NCBI GenBank assembly: GCA_050084515.1
Contig: CM114271.1
Coordinates: forward strand, 52,328,001-52,392,000
Length of the DNA: 64,000 nt
DNA from: Blasia pusilla
Taxonomy: Eukaryota > Marchantiophyta > Marchantiopsida > Blasiales
Direction of reading: 5' to 3'
Below, one piece after another: positions 25,499-37,713 of this stretch. The position numbers and the translations under genes are program-made. The notes beneath the pieces are model-generated. The model made no database searches, had not been told where the DNA came from, and saw nothing but the letters and a program-made list of their open reading frames with translations. Numbering within the stretch: the stretch's first letter is position 1; every line of letters starts with the position of its first letter.

Positions 25499-26286
25499 CT
25501 TAAATCATTAAATAAGATCTAGAGCACTGCAAATATTCTTATTATGACACCGTGGCATCTCCAAAAGCTCCCAATTATCTAAACTCTAGTATGTGTTGAA
25601 TCTAGTACGTTGAATGTTAATTAATTTTGTATGGATATTAAAGGAGGGTTCACTACCCGTTAGTAGGGTAGTGAACCCTACTAACACTACCCGCTAGTAG
25701 GGTAGTGATGTAATCACTACCCTACTAGCGGGCTGTGCTTAGTGTGTGTAGGTTAGATAAAAGAAAAAAAAAATGAAAGGGAAAGAAATATTTTACATAT
25801 TATCCATCCTAATCTCAACAAAATATGAACCTACACTTTATTTTAGAAAGTTTATTAAAAAAATTTGGAGAAGAATCCTTTCACCCGACGCAAATTCTGC
25901 GACCCGTTGATGCTCTCCGCCTTAAATCATTAAATAAGATCTAGAGCACTGCAAATATTCTTATTATGACACCGTGGCATCTCCAAAAGCTCCCAATTAT
26001 CTAAACTCTAGTATGTGTTGACGTTGAATGTTAATTAATTTTGTATGGATATTAAAGGAGGTCCAATCTTGTAAAAGTAATCAGTACCCTACTAGTGGGC
26101 TGTACTTAGTGTGTGTAGGTTAGATAAAAGAAAAAAAATTGAAAGGGAAAGAAATATTTTACATATTATCCATTCTAATCTCAACAAAATATGAACCTAC
26201 ACTTTGTTTTAGAAACTATATTAAAAAAATTTGGAGAAGAATCCTTTCACCCGACGCAAATTCTGCGACCCGTTGATGCTCTCCGC
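25499..26286. repeat. tandem duplication, 422-bp unit
   Basis: Unit 1 (25499-25920) and unit 2 (25921-26286) share the same start (CTTAAATCATTAAATAAG) and the same end (TGATGCTCTCCGC). They differ mainly by about 56 bp of palindromic sequence, present in unit 1 and absent or collapsed in unit 2. Few other substitutions separate them, so the duplication is fairly recent. Confidence 0.88.
25646..25732. repeat. consecutive palindromes with CACTACCC...GGGTAGTG cores
   Basis: Two foldbacks lie side by side: 13-bp arms at 25646-25658 and 25666-25678 (7-base loop), and perfect 20-bp arms at 25690-25709 and 25713-25732 (3-base loop). Both use the same CACTACCC core. The structure is present only in the first unit of the surrounding duplication. 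Confidence 0.85.
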
Positions 26287-29200
26287 CTATGAATCACACA
26301 CTACCTATGGTTTATGACAAGGTAAGAATGCGCCGTCTCATGCAAAGTACACAGAAAACTCGCTTTCTTGGAGGATATTACTTTTCGGCTTGGACCCTAA
26401 ATCTCGGAGGATATTACTTTTCGGCTCGGACCTGCGGGAGTCATTATCTCAGCAGTTCGGGCTACGGCATCGCAGGATATGTGGGCCTCTCTGCTTCCGA
26501 CACTCATGATCGTACCTGATAATATCCTCTATTCGTTACGGCTCCAGCACTTCCCAATTCTCCCCTACGACGGCCACAGCTACTGTACCATTGACGGGCG
26601 ATAGTGAAATGGAACAGTTTGTAGGGAAGATGCTCTGTGGGGAAAGAGAAAGGAATGACTGGTCGGTGGCCTTCTTTCGGTTGAAGCGCGAAGAATGTCG
26701 GGATTCCGCGGGAGGTGGAAAACTAGTTGTTGCTTGACCCACTTATCGTCAAGACTCACGATTTCTCGAGACAAAGCTCAGTCGTCGCGGATTTCCGCAT
26801 CGCGATGGTTAGTTAACTCGTGATCGGTCGCCGGTGTTTGCCCACATTGCCGTAGATTCCGGGTGAGCTCCAGATCGACCAGTTCGGCGACTTCAGCTGC
26901 TACTCCTTCAGGGATCATCAACTCGTGGCCGTGGTCTACGCCTGGATCTCGAATGTACCACTTATGAGGGTATGGTTCTCCACCAGGACTGCCCCGTCAT
27001 GATTACAAACATCCTCGTTATTCCGCAGAGTGCTTCAGAACGCGACGCGCAGCTTGCGAAAACTCCAACGCGAATTAATTTTCTCGCAGAGGATTTGTCC
27101 AAAATAGACGGGACTCGCTGATTCCGCCGGAGACCAATCATGGGGCCCACTCTGACTCCATCCACGGAATATCAAGCTTGAGAGCGTCGACTGTGTCAAA
27201 ATCTGATTCCTGAGCTGCAAAGGAGTGGTGCGAACTCTGATAGACGGATCATCTCATTTGAGTTCATATTTTTCTCGTTAATGCGAGCGGGTCTGCCGTG
27301 TGTGGACCAAACTCCACCAGCATTGCTCACTTCTACAATAACACGCGAAGTTCCGACAGTCGAAACTAGAGAGGTGACGGTATTCATCTAGACTCAAGAT
27401 GGACGTTCACCCCATTGGCTTGTCGTTCAACTCTGCATCCCTGGCTGACCAGTGAGAATTTCGGAAACATTCGGTATGGCACAGGAAGTTGCGACAGGAT
27501 CCCACTTTAAGCTTGCTCAATCTAGCCCTCGGATTGAGGAATGAGCATAACATCCTATCGAATTAACGAACAAGGTTGTTGTGGATCCACCGACAACACT
27601 TCCTTCAAGCCCTAGTTGGCAGACCGGGGAAGCGAAACTAGTACTAAAGCTCGTGCATCCGCCTGTTCAACGGCGAATCAAATCGGGGCGATGGCACCTC
27701 ATTCACTGGAAGATACCCGTCCGAACCAGAAATTCCTCATCAACTAATCAAAAGCGTTTGCTTGGCTAGTTTCTAGTCGACCACTCTGTCGGGTCTACAG
27801 CATCGACATTTGTTCAAATTCAGTCCTTAGATTGTTCAATTGATAACCGAAAAAAATATCTAGTGTGGAGCGCTGTGGATCCATTCGGGAACGTTAACTG
27901 CAGTTCTTCCCACCGATAAGGTGCTCTCATGGTGGGAGGACCGGACCACTGCCTCCAATATCCAACATCCGTGCCTGATCCGGAACCACTTACACGCATC
28001 AGTAATAATCTGTCATGAGACCTTTTCCGGAATCAATTGCTGGCGGGCCCGCCATGATTAGACCAAGGTAGGCAGTTGAATTTTTCTCCATCTGTTGTGG
28101 AAATTCATACCGGACGCTTTGGGTAACAGTCCAATATTCCCCCAGCCCCCACCCCCTCTTCTTCCGCCCGGCCACCCCGCCCCTACATAGTGTACGGGAT
28201 GATGATGATGAGAACGAAATTCGCTAGCAGACGCGTTCAATCCCCCTGATTGATGATGGATTGATCCCATGTAGCCCTCTCGTAAAATGTCCAGGAAAGG
28301 GAACGAGGGCTCGACAGAGGTGTAAACGACGGAATGGAGCCACGCAGGTCAAACAGTACAGCAGAGAGCGGAGAAGTTACACACGCGAAGTAGGAATCTA
28401 GAGCTGCTGCGAATTCATTTCTCGAGAGTACTGGCAGGTGAGTCTCCTAGAAAAGCGGCGTTTAACTGTGAAGGTTGAGGAGACGAAGTCTCAGAGTATG
28501 ATGGGCATTGTTGCATCAACAGGGAGCCACGAGCGTAGTGGTGTGATACGTTCTTTCCTCGTAAGGAAGAAGAAAGTCACGGTGCGCATGTGTCTACTAC
28601 TGAGTATCTGACGGGGATGTATCTACCTCACTCCGCTTACGTACCCGCGCGCCCCCCTTGGTCCGGACGGTTGAGAGTTGTGAGGTGGGAACGCCCGAGA
28701 ATGTGATTGAACCGACGCGCGAGAGAATGTAATTCACCCGTCACGCGCGCACTGCTTGATTATCCCAACGTGCCCGTATTTACCCCCCCTGAATATCCTC
28801 GTCGAATCGAGAAATATCTAGAGTGTGGATAACGAAGGACTTTCCGTTACTGTTGCGAGAGGGACTCCCAAGAAAATGCTCGTCTTTACACGTCTATGTT
28901 CAAATCTTGAATGGAAAATCATTGTCATCAATCACTTAAAGTGCACATAGATCTGGGCTCTTGGCAGGCTGGCTTTCGAAGACAACTCGTATCGGATAAT
29001 AGCCTACTGGATCTGCAACGCATCGCATACATCAAATAATGGTAGATCAGTAGACTGAAAATTTAGACTCTTCGGACCCTGAAGATTTAATTTCACCTCC
29101 TCGATTAGAGATCGACCGGGTCAGGTATGGGCCAGAGATGGAGTCACACGACCGCTTTGACAAACTCTTGAATCAACCCAGAAGGTTATAATCCGGTTTC

Positions 29201-29555
29201 AACAATAGAACTCCATTACTTACGCTGCTGCAGACGGGCGTAGTTGGTAACATCACACCCTTGACAAAAGCTCTTTCTTTTATCGTCTACGAGTAACTGC
29301 TCCACAATCCCACCGAGCACTGTCGAATGTTTGAGCCCGGTGTAAAAAGTTGTGTGATTTCAAAGCTGAACACAACTTTTAATCTTGAAGTAGTAGATTA
29401 CTACGGTTACCTCATCCTTTCGTATCTAAGGTGATTTCTAAACAGACGATAATAATCTCGTAACTACCTCGTAACTGACGAGTCGAGGTGAGCGTGCACG
29501 TCTCGTGTTTAGAACGTACTTTGGAGGGCATTCGAAGCTTCTCGGTCCCATCTAA

Positions 29556-29574
29556 TACGTACGTACGTACGTAC
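29556..29574. repeat. (TACG)n microsatellite
   Basis: Nearly five tandem TACG units, self-complementary. Confidence 0.85.
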
Positions 29575-30302
29575 CCCGCCATTAGCCCTCGTCTTGCTCG
29601 GGTTCAACTGACTGTGGTCCACAGAGCAAACATGTTAACTACAGGTCGAGCAATTCGAGAACTACGAAGTAATCGTGTTGAGGGTACAACGATCGATATC
29701 ACAATAATCTAACTCACCAGATCTATTTACGTAGACTACAAGTGAACATGGCCTTGTACATACGTAGCTGTTACAACTTGGAGAAGAGGGGCCAGAAAAT
29801 GGCGACTGCGTCCAGCCATGGCTCTGGGCTTGATCGGGCTTGGGAAGAGCCAGAGAACAATGCGGAATCACTGCAGATCCTCGCCGCAAGACGGGCTCCA
29901 GAAGGAATCCAGATTCCAGATCCGGTGCTCTTGCCCATCTCCAGCCCATATTTCCACGGAATGGGCTGTCCGCTTGTCCGGACGGGAGCGAAATTTCTAT
30001 CCGGGCGTAGGATTCAAAGCATTAAAATAGCCGGGGTTACCCGAGCGGCGGGAGTAAAACCGCGTGCATTTGAAGGGAGCTGAACTGGATGAATATTCCT
30101 CTGGACTTTACTCATTTTTCCCTCATTCTCTCGTACGGCATAGAAGATCTGGCCGTTTTAATAATCTACTTTTTAGTTTTTTTTATCCGATGGACCTTTC
30201 CATCCCTTCGGTGCCTTTCTCACTCCGAAGGAAAGAGTCCGAAAGACTTCGTGACCTCAATCCATACATCCTTCAAGGCCGGGATGTCAAGCCGTCCGTC
30301 CA

Positions 30303-30333
30303 CGTCTTCGCGCGGGATTCCCGCGCGAAGACG
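30303..30333. repeat. perfect palindrome, 15-bp arms
   Basis: Arms at 30303-30317 and 30319-30333 around a single T, built on GTCTTCGCGCGGGA. It is CpG-rich. It lies about 1 kb upstream of the EXORDIUM-like gene, but any role in regulation is unproven. Confidence 0.85.
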
Positions 30334-31128
30334 GGATTAACTGTTGAGAAACCGTGCCCGTCTAAGACGCGACGCCGGCTGAGCGGTCGTTTGTTTCCCC
30401 CCGCCACCTTGTGTCGGGAACAGCGTCCGCCTGCAGTATATGGTAAACCCCATGCCACCTCCCGGCGTATGTGTGTGCAGCAGTCCGCCGCAACCTAAAA
30501 CAGCCACCACAGCGGAGCGGGAGACGAGGCCTTCCCAACTGTACATATACAGATACGCCAGCTCGGTACGCTTTCCAGCTCCGATGCCGGTGATACGTTT
30601 GTCGGCATCGCCTTGCCGGTGCACGCGTTGAAATTAGTCTTCCATGGCATGGAGACAAAAGTCCTCTCGGCGTCGGCACAAGTAACACAAGCCGAGGAAG
30701 GAACTGCAGCGGACGATAGGTGCCGTCAGCTGTCGTGCTGGAGCAGATGAGGACCACAAGAAAGTCGAGTCAACACGTATGGACAGATGCGCATGCGGCG
30801 TGACACGGCAGTCCCGCCCGATCAGCGATCATGGCGGGCCAGAGAGGAAAAAGCGGAAGATGGGGACAGGCTGTGGGTCTGGCCCTGGGTCTGCCTGGGT
30901 CTGTCATTCACACAGCCACTCTGCCCTGCATACGGTACCGCGGCTGCGGCGACCCTTCCTTCGCCGCCAAGTTCAGTGTTGGAAGATGTACATCTATCTC
31001 CGTGGCGCACGCAGGAGCCACCCATCAGCCAGGTGCCTCCGTCTTTAACTCAGCTACTGCCTACGCGGATCCGTCTCCGCAGCGCGTTCACATGTATTTC
31101 TCTTCTCACTCCACCCCTCACACAAACT

Positions 31129-31134
31129 TATAAA
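31129..31134 (+). promoter_or_regulatory. TATA box of the plus-strand EXORDIUM-like gene
   Basis: TATAAA in an ACTTATAAAGCCCC context, 235-240 bp before the chosen ATG at 31369. This would give a 5' leader of roughly 200 bases. Pyrimidine-rich sequence surrounds it, as is common at plant promoters. Confidence 0.6.
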
Positions 31135-31368
31135 GCCCCCTCAATTTTTCTATTCTGTGTACAACCGGTTTTCTCTTCGCCAGCTCCCAAATCTGTGGAG
31201 TTCTAGTGATCTTGGTGCGAGTCAAAGATTTCGAGTCATAGCTCGACGAACAGATTGTAGGGACGATAAGCGTCGGATTCGAGCTTTAGCCTACCGAAAT
31301 CCCCAATTCGGAACCCGAAGTTCCGGTCTTGGAGAGTTGGGAGTGTGCGATATTTTCCGCGCGTAAAG

Positions 31369-32388
31369 ATGTCTGCCACAGTTGATTGCCGACTCAGGTG
31401 TCAAAGAATCACTGCTCTGTGGGTGCTGCTGATGTGCACATTCGGACAATATGTGGAGTCGCATTCCGAATCTATTTCTTCGATCTTGCCGCTCAATTTG
31501 CTGCACGGTGATCGACGTGTCCTGAGATTGGTTGAGGAGCCACCTTTAATTCTCACCTATCACAACGGGCTCATCCTCTCTCAAGGGCCCAGCATCCCGC
31601 TGTATGTTTTATGGTATGGCACTTTCAGCAATGGGCAGCGCTCAACCATCCACGATTTCCTTGCGTCCATATCCTCTGCCCAGCCGAAGCCGTCTGCCAA
31701 CAGCTGGTGGAAATTGACGGAGGGTTACAAGACCACAGATGGAAACACAGTTGCTGGTTCCTTGAGCCTGGCTGCGGAACTATCTGATAGTGTCTACTCG
31801 AAAGGAAAATCTTTGACCGAAGCCGACCTGGAGACATTGATTTTGAGCTCACTCGGAACATTCCCCACGAATCCTCATGCTATTTATATGCTGCTCACGG
31901 CCTCGGATGTGACGGTGGAGAACTTCTGCATGAATTCCTGCGCCTCGCACTTTGCGACCAGTCCATCGAATGCCACCCACGGGCAGCAGCTGCCTTTTGT
32001 TTGGGTGGGCAACGCCGCTACTCAGTGCCCTGGAAACTGCGCGTGGCCGTTTGCTCGTGCCGAATACGGGCCGCCTACGGCTCCTCTGCTGCCACCAAAC
32101 GGAGACGTAGGAATCGACGGCATGATCATCAACATTGGATCGATGCTCGCAGGCACTGCGACGAATCCATTCAACAATGGGTACTACCAAGGTGATGGCG
32201 GAGCACCACTGGAGGCGGCAACAGCTTGCGCCGGAATTTATGGGCCTGGTGCTTACCCTGGGTACCCGGGTGACTTGCTCACAGATAAGACTACTGGCGC
32301 TAGCTACAACGCCAACGGCATAAAAAATCGGACTTTCCTGCTGCCCGCTTTATGGGATCCATCTACTCTTCTGTGCACTCCTCCATGA
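31369..32388 (+). CDS. EXORDIUM/PHI-1-like secreted protein A
   Basis: A 339-residue, intronless member of the PHI-1 (phosphate-induced protein 1)/EXORDIUM family. These are extracellular plant proteins tied to cell expansion and brassinosteroid or carbon responses; their biochemical activity is not known. The ATG at 31369 is the first in frame and precedes a hydrophobic signal-peptide core (ALWVLLMCTFG). Family blocks in order: LILTYHNG, the VLWYGTFS-like strand, a WW-K motif, SDSVYSKGKSL, NPHAIYMLLTASDV, CMNSCASHF, QLPFVWVGNAATQCPGNCAWPFA, GIDGMIINIGSMLAGTATNPFNNG and a C-terminal FLLPALWDP. Cysteines in the CxxxCASHF and CPGNC motifs are kept. No break is visible. It converges with its paralogue on the other strand 3.4 kb downstream. 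Confidence 0.96.
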   Translation: MSATVDCRLRCQRITALWVLLMCTFGQYVESHSESISSILPLNLLHGDRRVLRLVEEPPLILTYHNGLILSQGPSIPLYVLWYGTFSNGQRSTIHDFLASISSAQPKPSANSWWKLTEGYKTTDGNTVAGSLSLAAELSDSVYSKGKSLTEADLETLILSSLGTFPTNPHAIYMLLTASDVTVENFCMNSCASHFATSPSNATHGQQLPFVWVGNAATQCPGNCAWPFARAEYGPPTAPLLPPNGDVGIDGMIINIGSMLAGTATNPFNNGYYQGDGGAPLEAATACAGIYGPGAYPGYPGDLLTDKTTGASYNANGIKNRTFLLPALWDPSTLLCTPP

Positions 32389-35279
32389 TTTGCTTCAGAA
32401 ATTCCGCTCGTCCTTTCTCTGTAGCTGTGTAGATTTTCTACAGGACGTACACTCCAGGATTCCGAAAGTCTCTAATTTTGCTATCCGCCTGGCCATCCCG
32501 ACGTATGATATAGATGTGTGCAATGCTAGTCGTAGCTATTCTTGTCCGCTTTCCCGGGATATCTTCGAAGAGGAGCAGTATGGAATCATGTTGTAAATAG
32601 CCGACATACTCTCACGTCTTTGTGAACGTGTCGACATCGTAAGCTTGTAAATCGCAATTCAACTCAACAGATACTTGGAATTTGTCTATATCCACGTAAA
32701 TCGCACCAATTGAGAATGTCACGAAGGTGAGGCAATCGATATTCCGGCCTTGTCTTTCTTACTGTGTGATGGAGATTGGCTGCCCTGTGAATGAACCGAA
32801 TAGCACGAGTTGAATCGCTTTCGTGTATGCACTGAAAAACTTAGATTGATGGCAATTGTGAAAATTCGGAACAATTGTAGTACTGAACCTTAACTTAAAG
32901 TAAAGATGCACTTTCTCGACTTTTCAAGCCAGAGTTCCTCATTGAGGAAACCGACTTAATTCAAAAGCACAGAGTAACTTGTACGAGACGACTCGATTCT
33001 ATCAACCTATGATTTACCAATCAGAAGAAGCTTCCTTCTAACCTATCACGTCCAGATTGCTTCAAAATCGGACAAGTTTGGAAACAGAGCAAACAAGTAG
33101 CAGTTGTAGCTAGCTGCAAGTTTGTTCACTTTTTAAGATTATTGGGAACGTAAATTCTGTCAACAACGGCGCCGCTGAGCTGTTGGAAGGGAAATTTGAG
33201 TGACTGCCGGAAAATCTCGTGGAAAAGTGCAGGGCATGAAATGAAAATTTGGTGAAAGTGGGTTTTTCTCTGAATAAAATTTCCTGCCATTCCGTATACC
33301 ATGACTATTTTTTATCGTTCACGTGACGTAGCACGGAGACATCATTGACCTGTGTTCTACGGTGACACTCTACAGCTTCCCAGTGATTAAAAAAAATCCA
33401 GTTCTGCTGCCAGGAAATTGTTTTCGAAGCGCCATGTCGCTGTCTACAACGCTTTTGATTGACATCTCTCACAGAAATGCACAAGAAAACCCTTCCACGA
33501 GCCCGGCCCTCGTAGTGTTTGAAGTAGTGCTCCATTTGTCGAAAGATGAAGGTTTAACTACCATGTCAAACCGATTGCTTAGCATGTTCAAGATCTTCCG
33601 GATCCCTCTTATAAACTTCCGAGGTGGTAAAGCAGACCCCTGTCTGTCCACACGATCGGGAATGGTAGCTCATTAAACATGATGCGTCGATTATGCCAGG
33701 CAAAATTGCATGGCAGACGAGAATCCTGTCTCTATCTCTGTCAAGAATCCAATATCTGGGAATGGAATTCTCCTAGTCAACTCGTACCGAATCGTACAAT
33801 AAGGGGTATAACTAGTGATCATCTCGGCCTTGTGGCTTTTACATCCCCTCCAGGTCAAAGCATATCGAACTTCACCATCAAACTTAGCCCATCTGCATAA
33901 ATTGTACCTACCATTGGCCTCACGACTTCCAGGGAAGTCTTACGCAGTTCCACATCACTCAGCAGAAGATCACGGCTCGATTTGGAGCATTTACGCTAAC
34001 TGAATTAAATTTGTCAGGGATTTGACTGAATTCCTCTGTGTAGGGCGGATTGGAGCTGGCCATTAGAGACGCCTCGTCAGAACGTTCAATTTGGCCAGCC
34101 GATGCGCCGAACCCATGGAATAGCAAATCAGTTGGAGAGCTTAGGGTGACCCCAAATGCGGTCACCCCACCAGACGATCGAAGATGCCGATTAATCCCTT
34201 CAGAATCATCCCAAAAACAGAGCATTTAGCATTTAGCATTTACAACGGATAATTCGCGGAAAATTGGATCTTCAACGATGCAGAAATCTGTGTTTTCTTT
34301 GGTTGAAAATGAGCTATTTCAGGTGCAGATCGAAATCAAAAACTCTGTTTCATGACAGGTCGAGGCATGTGATGGCGAAAAGTGCAGGAGATGTGGTAGT
34401 CCTTTCCCTAGGTAGCTTGGTGTCCTGCTTCGTTCACTGAGAATCCATACACGGCCGAAGGGGTGTGTGGCCACCAGGAATGCGGATTGCAATCCTCTGC
34501 ATTCCAGTGACATATGCAGAGGATCATCCTGTAAAGTACTGTCACTGTTGTACGTTCAAGCAAAGCATTTATATCACCTTACTCTTATGATCCTATATCC
34601 TGAGCCGGTAGACCATTCGAAAATCTGTTAGTAGGTATGTCCCCTCGAAACATAACACAGAGTATGAAGAGCACACACGCAGCATCTATCCTCCACATTG
34701 TGTTTTGGTCCTGACGGCCCTGTGGGTCGCTACTGGCTTAAGAAAGGTGTTACCGGAAGTTGCTGGTAAGTAAACCCATTGACGCCTTTCTTCAGACTCT
34801 GCAGGTTTTGCAGAGAGGATTGTTCGCTTCGCACTGACGTGCAAGCTCATCTTTGATAGCTTGCACGTTATCTACTCACTGATTCTCGCTCCCAGGATAC
34901 TGGCTTTTACAAGGTATCTGGGTTTACGTATGGGATTTTCTCGATGTGTACAATTTCTGTGTGCAATTTGTCCAAATTGCATTTGTTCCTTCATTGGTTA
35001 CGGAAATAGAAGTGCCTCATTTGTCGTCTGTAGTCCGCTAAAAATCTGGATTTCTGTACATTTTTTTTCACAACGTTTTGTAAGTTCATTGAAGCACTCT
35101 TGCATTCAGCTTTTCACCTTCTTCCCCATCTACGTCAAGTGCTCCCCGTCAGCACGCATGATGATAAACATGACGTAGTAGTGGGAAGAGCTAGGTGACA
35201 AAGATGAATGATGCCAGCATGTTTATATTTCACTATCTCCCTCATTTCACTGTAATTGTGGTTAGGTTTGTAAACTGGG
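32389..35279. other. intergenic, no gene recognised
   Basis: Spacer between the two convergent EXORDIUM-like genes. Small open frames such as 33362-33676 overlap antisense frames and show no known domain. No transposon sequence was identified. Confidence 0.5.
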
Positions 35280-35576
35280 ATGGCAGAGAAAGTAGCCAAT
35301 CAGGTGGGACTAGCATTGCCCGAAAGAGTTCGGTCATTTGTCCTAGGAGAAACGTCCCAACTGATTTTTAAACCAAGGCTCAGGTCGCTGACGGTGATAG
35401 ACGTTGAAGGAAATGGATACGAAAATTCTTACTCGAACGCGAGAGACAACCCATACATACGTGCGAAAGAAGATGAGCGGACAATCTTCTCATGGAACGT
35501 TACAAGCGGCGCGTTGAGTCGAGTTACACAGACAGGCGAATACATCGTCAAAATGGTGGCTGATATTACACATTAA
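35280..35576 (+). CDS. small hypothetical protein, doubtful
   Basis: A 98-codon ATG frame between the two EXORDIUM-like genes. The protein is soluble and mixed-charge, with no signal peptide, membrane segment or motif that I recognise. It could be a real small gene, a fragment of a larger degraded gene, or chance. Transcript evidence would be needed. Confidence 0.25.
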   Translation: MAEKVANQVGLALPERVRSFVLGETSQLIFKPRLRSLTVIDVEGNGYENSYSNARDNPYIRAKEDERTIFSWNVTSGALSRVTQTGEYIVKMVADITH

Positions 35577-35752
35577 AGAATTTAAACAGTTTCCATGCTG
35601 TCGTAATGACTTCTTTGGGTATAACTCTTCTGCGTCAAATAATCACTACTCCTCTTGTTATGGTAGTTCCTATACTTCGTTCTCTACTCTAAGTAATGTA
35701 CAAGATCTACGTAAGAATTCAAAATAATTGCAGAGTAGCTGAAATGCTTTTC

Positions 35753-36754
35753 CTACGAAGGAGTCGTGCATTTGAGAGTTGCAGGGTCCCACACGGCGGG
35801 GAGTAAAAATCTTCTCTCGTTCACGCCATACACATTAAAGCTGACTCCAGTTATCTGGTCTGAAGAAACCTGTCCAGGATATCCCTGATACGCACCTTCC
35901 CCAAACGCTCCCGAACAAGCTGAGCCCGCTTCCAATGGGGCAGCACCATCGCCCTGATAGAAACCATTGTTGAAGGGGTTGGTGGCAGTACCGGCTAGAA
36001 CTGTGCCGATGTTGACGATGAGTCCGTCAATACCTAAATCTCCATTAGGAGCAAGAAGGGGAACCGATTTCGGACCATATTCCGGTGTTGCGAACGGCCA
36101 GGCGCACTTGCCGGGACACTGCTGAGCGGAATTGCCCACCCAAGCATAGGGCAGCTGCTGGTTGTTGGTGGCAGCAACGGCATTCGTCGCGAAGTGCGAC
36201 GCACATGAGTTAGTGCAAAAGTCCTCAACCTCGACGTCTTCCGCTGTGAGCACGAGGTACATGGCATTCGTGTTTACCGAAAATGCGGGAAGTGAGCTGA
36301 TCACCAGTTCTTGTATATTAGAATTGCTCAGCGACTTGCCCTTAGAGTAAACGAAGTCCGATACTTGTCCATGCAAGCTCACCTGCGCGGCAATGCTCGA
36401 TCCGGAACCATCCTTGTAGCTCAAGGCGGGTTTCCACCAGCTGCTCACTGAAGGGTTGGTCAGACCCGAAGCCTGAAACGATGAGAAGAAATCCTGCACT
36501 ACACTCTTTTGCGAGTCGCTGAAGTTGCCATACCAGACGATATATACAGGAAGAGTGGCGCCATTCAGGATGGGCCCGTTGTGGTAAGTTAAGATCAGCG
36601 GCTCTTCTTCGACCAGCTTCAGCAACTTCCTCGAGAGCCCAGAGAGACTCGACAGGGGGGAAGAAATCGGACGTCCTTGAATCAGGTACGCAGAGCAGCA
36701 CAAGAGTAGCACTATCACCAAAGTACGGCGGACGGAAACACAGTGGGCAGCCAT
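35753..36754 (-). CDS. EXORDIUM/PHI-1-like secreted protein B
   Basis: An intronless 333-residue paralogue of protein A in the PHI-1/EXORDIUM family, expected to act in the apoplast. The ATG at 36754 is followed directly by a signal peptide (TLVIVLLLCCSAYLIQG). The family blocks follow in order: EEPLILTYHNGPIL, LPVYIVWYGNFSDSQ, SSWWKP, VSDFVYSKGKSL, TNAMYLVLTAEDVEVEDF, CTNSCASHFA, QLPYAWVGNSAQQCPGKCAWPFA, GIDGLIVNIGTVLAGTATNPFNNGFYQGDGA in two pieces, and RRFLLPAVWDP. All cysteine motifs are present and the frame is unbroken. The pseudogene at 59 kb resembles this copy in several blocks (for example VEVED and GKCAWPF), so the two may share a recent ancestor. Confidence 0.96.
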   Translation of the reverse strand: MAAHCVSVRRTLVIVLLLCCSAYLIQGRPISSPLSSLSGLSRKLLKLVEEEPLILTYHNGPILNGATLPVYIVWYGNFSDSQKSVVQDFFSSFQASGLTNPSVSSWWKPALSYKDGSGSSIAAQVSLHGQVSDFVYSKGKSLSNSNIQELVISSLPAFSVNTNAMYLVLTAEDVEVEDFCTNSCASHFATNAVAATNNQQLPYAWVGNSAQQCPGKCAWPFATPEYGPKSVPLLAPNGDLGIDGLIVNIGTVLAGTATNPFNNGFYQGDGAAPLEAGSACSGAFGEGAYQGYPGQVSSDQITGVSFNVYGVNERRFLLPAVWDPATLKCTTPS

Positions 36755-36918
36755 TGGACCGGCCCAGCTAGTACACTACTTCAACTGACTGGGCAAACCG
36801 ATGTCGAGCTTTCGTCTCTGATATTTGCTTGTGGAATTGCCTGCCCGGCTAACAGAGATGAAATCCTAGGCGCCCGGAAGAGTATTCATGCGGTTGATGA
36901 AGTTAGCGGTGGTCATAC

Positions 36919-36926
36919 ATTTATAT
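36919..36926 (-). promoter_or_regulatory. probable TATA box of EXORDIUM-like gene B
   Basis: On the minus strand the sequence reads ATATAAAT, about 165 bp before the ATG at 36754. Position and sequence fit a plant TATA box. No other candidate lies closer. Confidence 0.5.
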
Positions 36927-37713
36927 GAAAGTCTACGCGGGTCGATTGAGAAAAAGAAGTCCATCGCCTCATCACGCGTGCGTGCGTGTGTTCCTGTGGA
37001 GATAGGCGTTCATGATGAGACGGCCACTGGCAGCAACCACGAAGACAGGCAAAGTGCGTTGCCAGTTGGATGTGAGTTGGTATCAATGATGTGCTTCTCC
37101 AGCGTAGAAATAAAGCACCGTCAGATATATTCCGTTCCAGACGGAAGCGTAACTGTATATCCGTCATCGTGAGCTGAGTCGACAGTTAGTGCTCGCTCGC
37201 TGGGATCGACAATTATCGACCGACAGACAGTACGATATCTCTCTTCCGAGCAGCTGCTCTCTCCTCTCTTTTCTTGCGCCTTCGTGCGTAAGCGCACCCG
37301 ATTTTGGCCGATGTATGCGTAGAAAAAAGAAAGAATTAAATCGGAAATGACGGGTCTGAAAACCCGAAAACGGGACAATGAAAGAAAGAAGGACCCGTTG
37401 AGAACGTGACACACGAAGAGGTACCCGTAGAGGCCTGTTTAGGGCCTATTTTCTCTATATCATATTTTATTAGGGATCACATGTAACACTCCACAATAGG
37501 GCGTCTCATAGACAGCAACGTACGGGTCGCTACTTTCCTACGCCCTTCACTGTAAATAACCAGACGGGCCATATTCCGTGACTTTGCAAGGTGCCGTACG
37601 TTGGTGGGTGTCGTGACTCTCGACGGGACATAGCTACCTCCTCCGGTGCACCACGCGGCAGAAATAACTGACATGGAGATACTAGATTATAAGAGATTTG
37701 AGATTATAAATCT

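Larger units (their letters stand above)
26287..31128. other. non-TE spacer, no gene recognised
   Basis: Composition shifts to a more balanced GC content than the flanking AT-rich DNA. Overlapping short open frames on both strands (for example 29742-30083 and 30064-30498) show no family signature, and many start at non-ATG codons or overlap antisense frames. It is the upstream flank of the plus-strand EXORDIUM-like gene and may hold distal regulation or old decayed sequence. Confidence 0.4.

Noticed and set aside
27581-28270. a further EXORDIUM-like pseudogene in the 26-29 kb spacer
   Set aside because: I looked for the family's CPGNCAWPF, TNPFNNG and LLPA-WDP blocks on both strands and did not find them.
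30064-31206. overlapping open frames of 60-144 codons on both strands
   Set aside because: They overlap each other in several frames, lack any known motif, and occur in GC-rich DNA where open frames are common.
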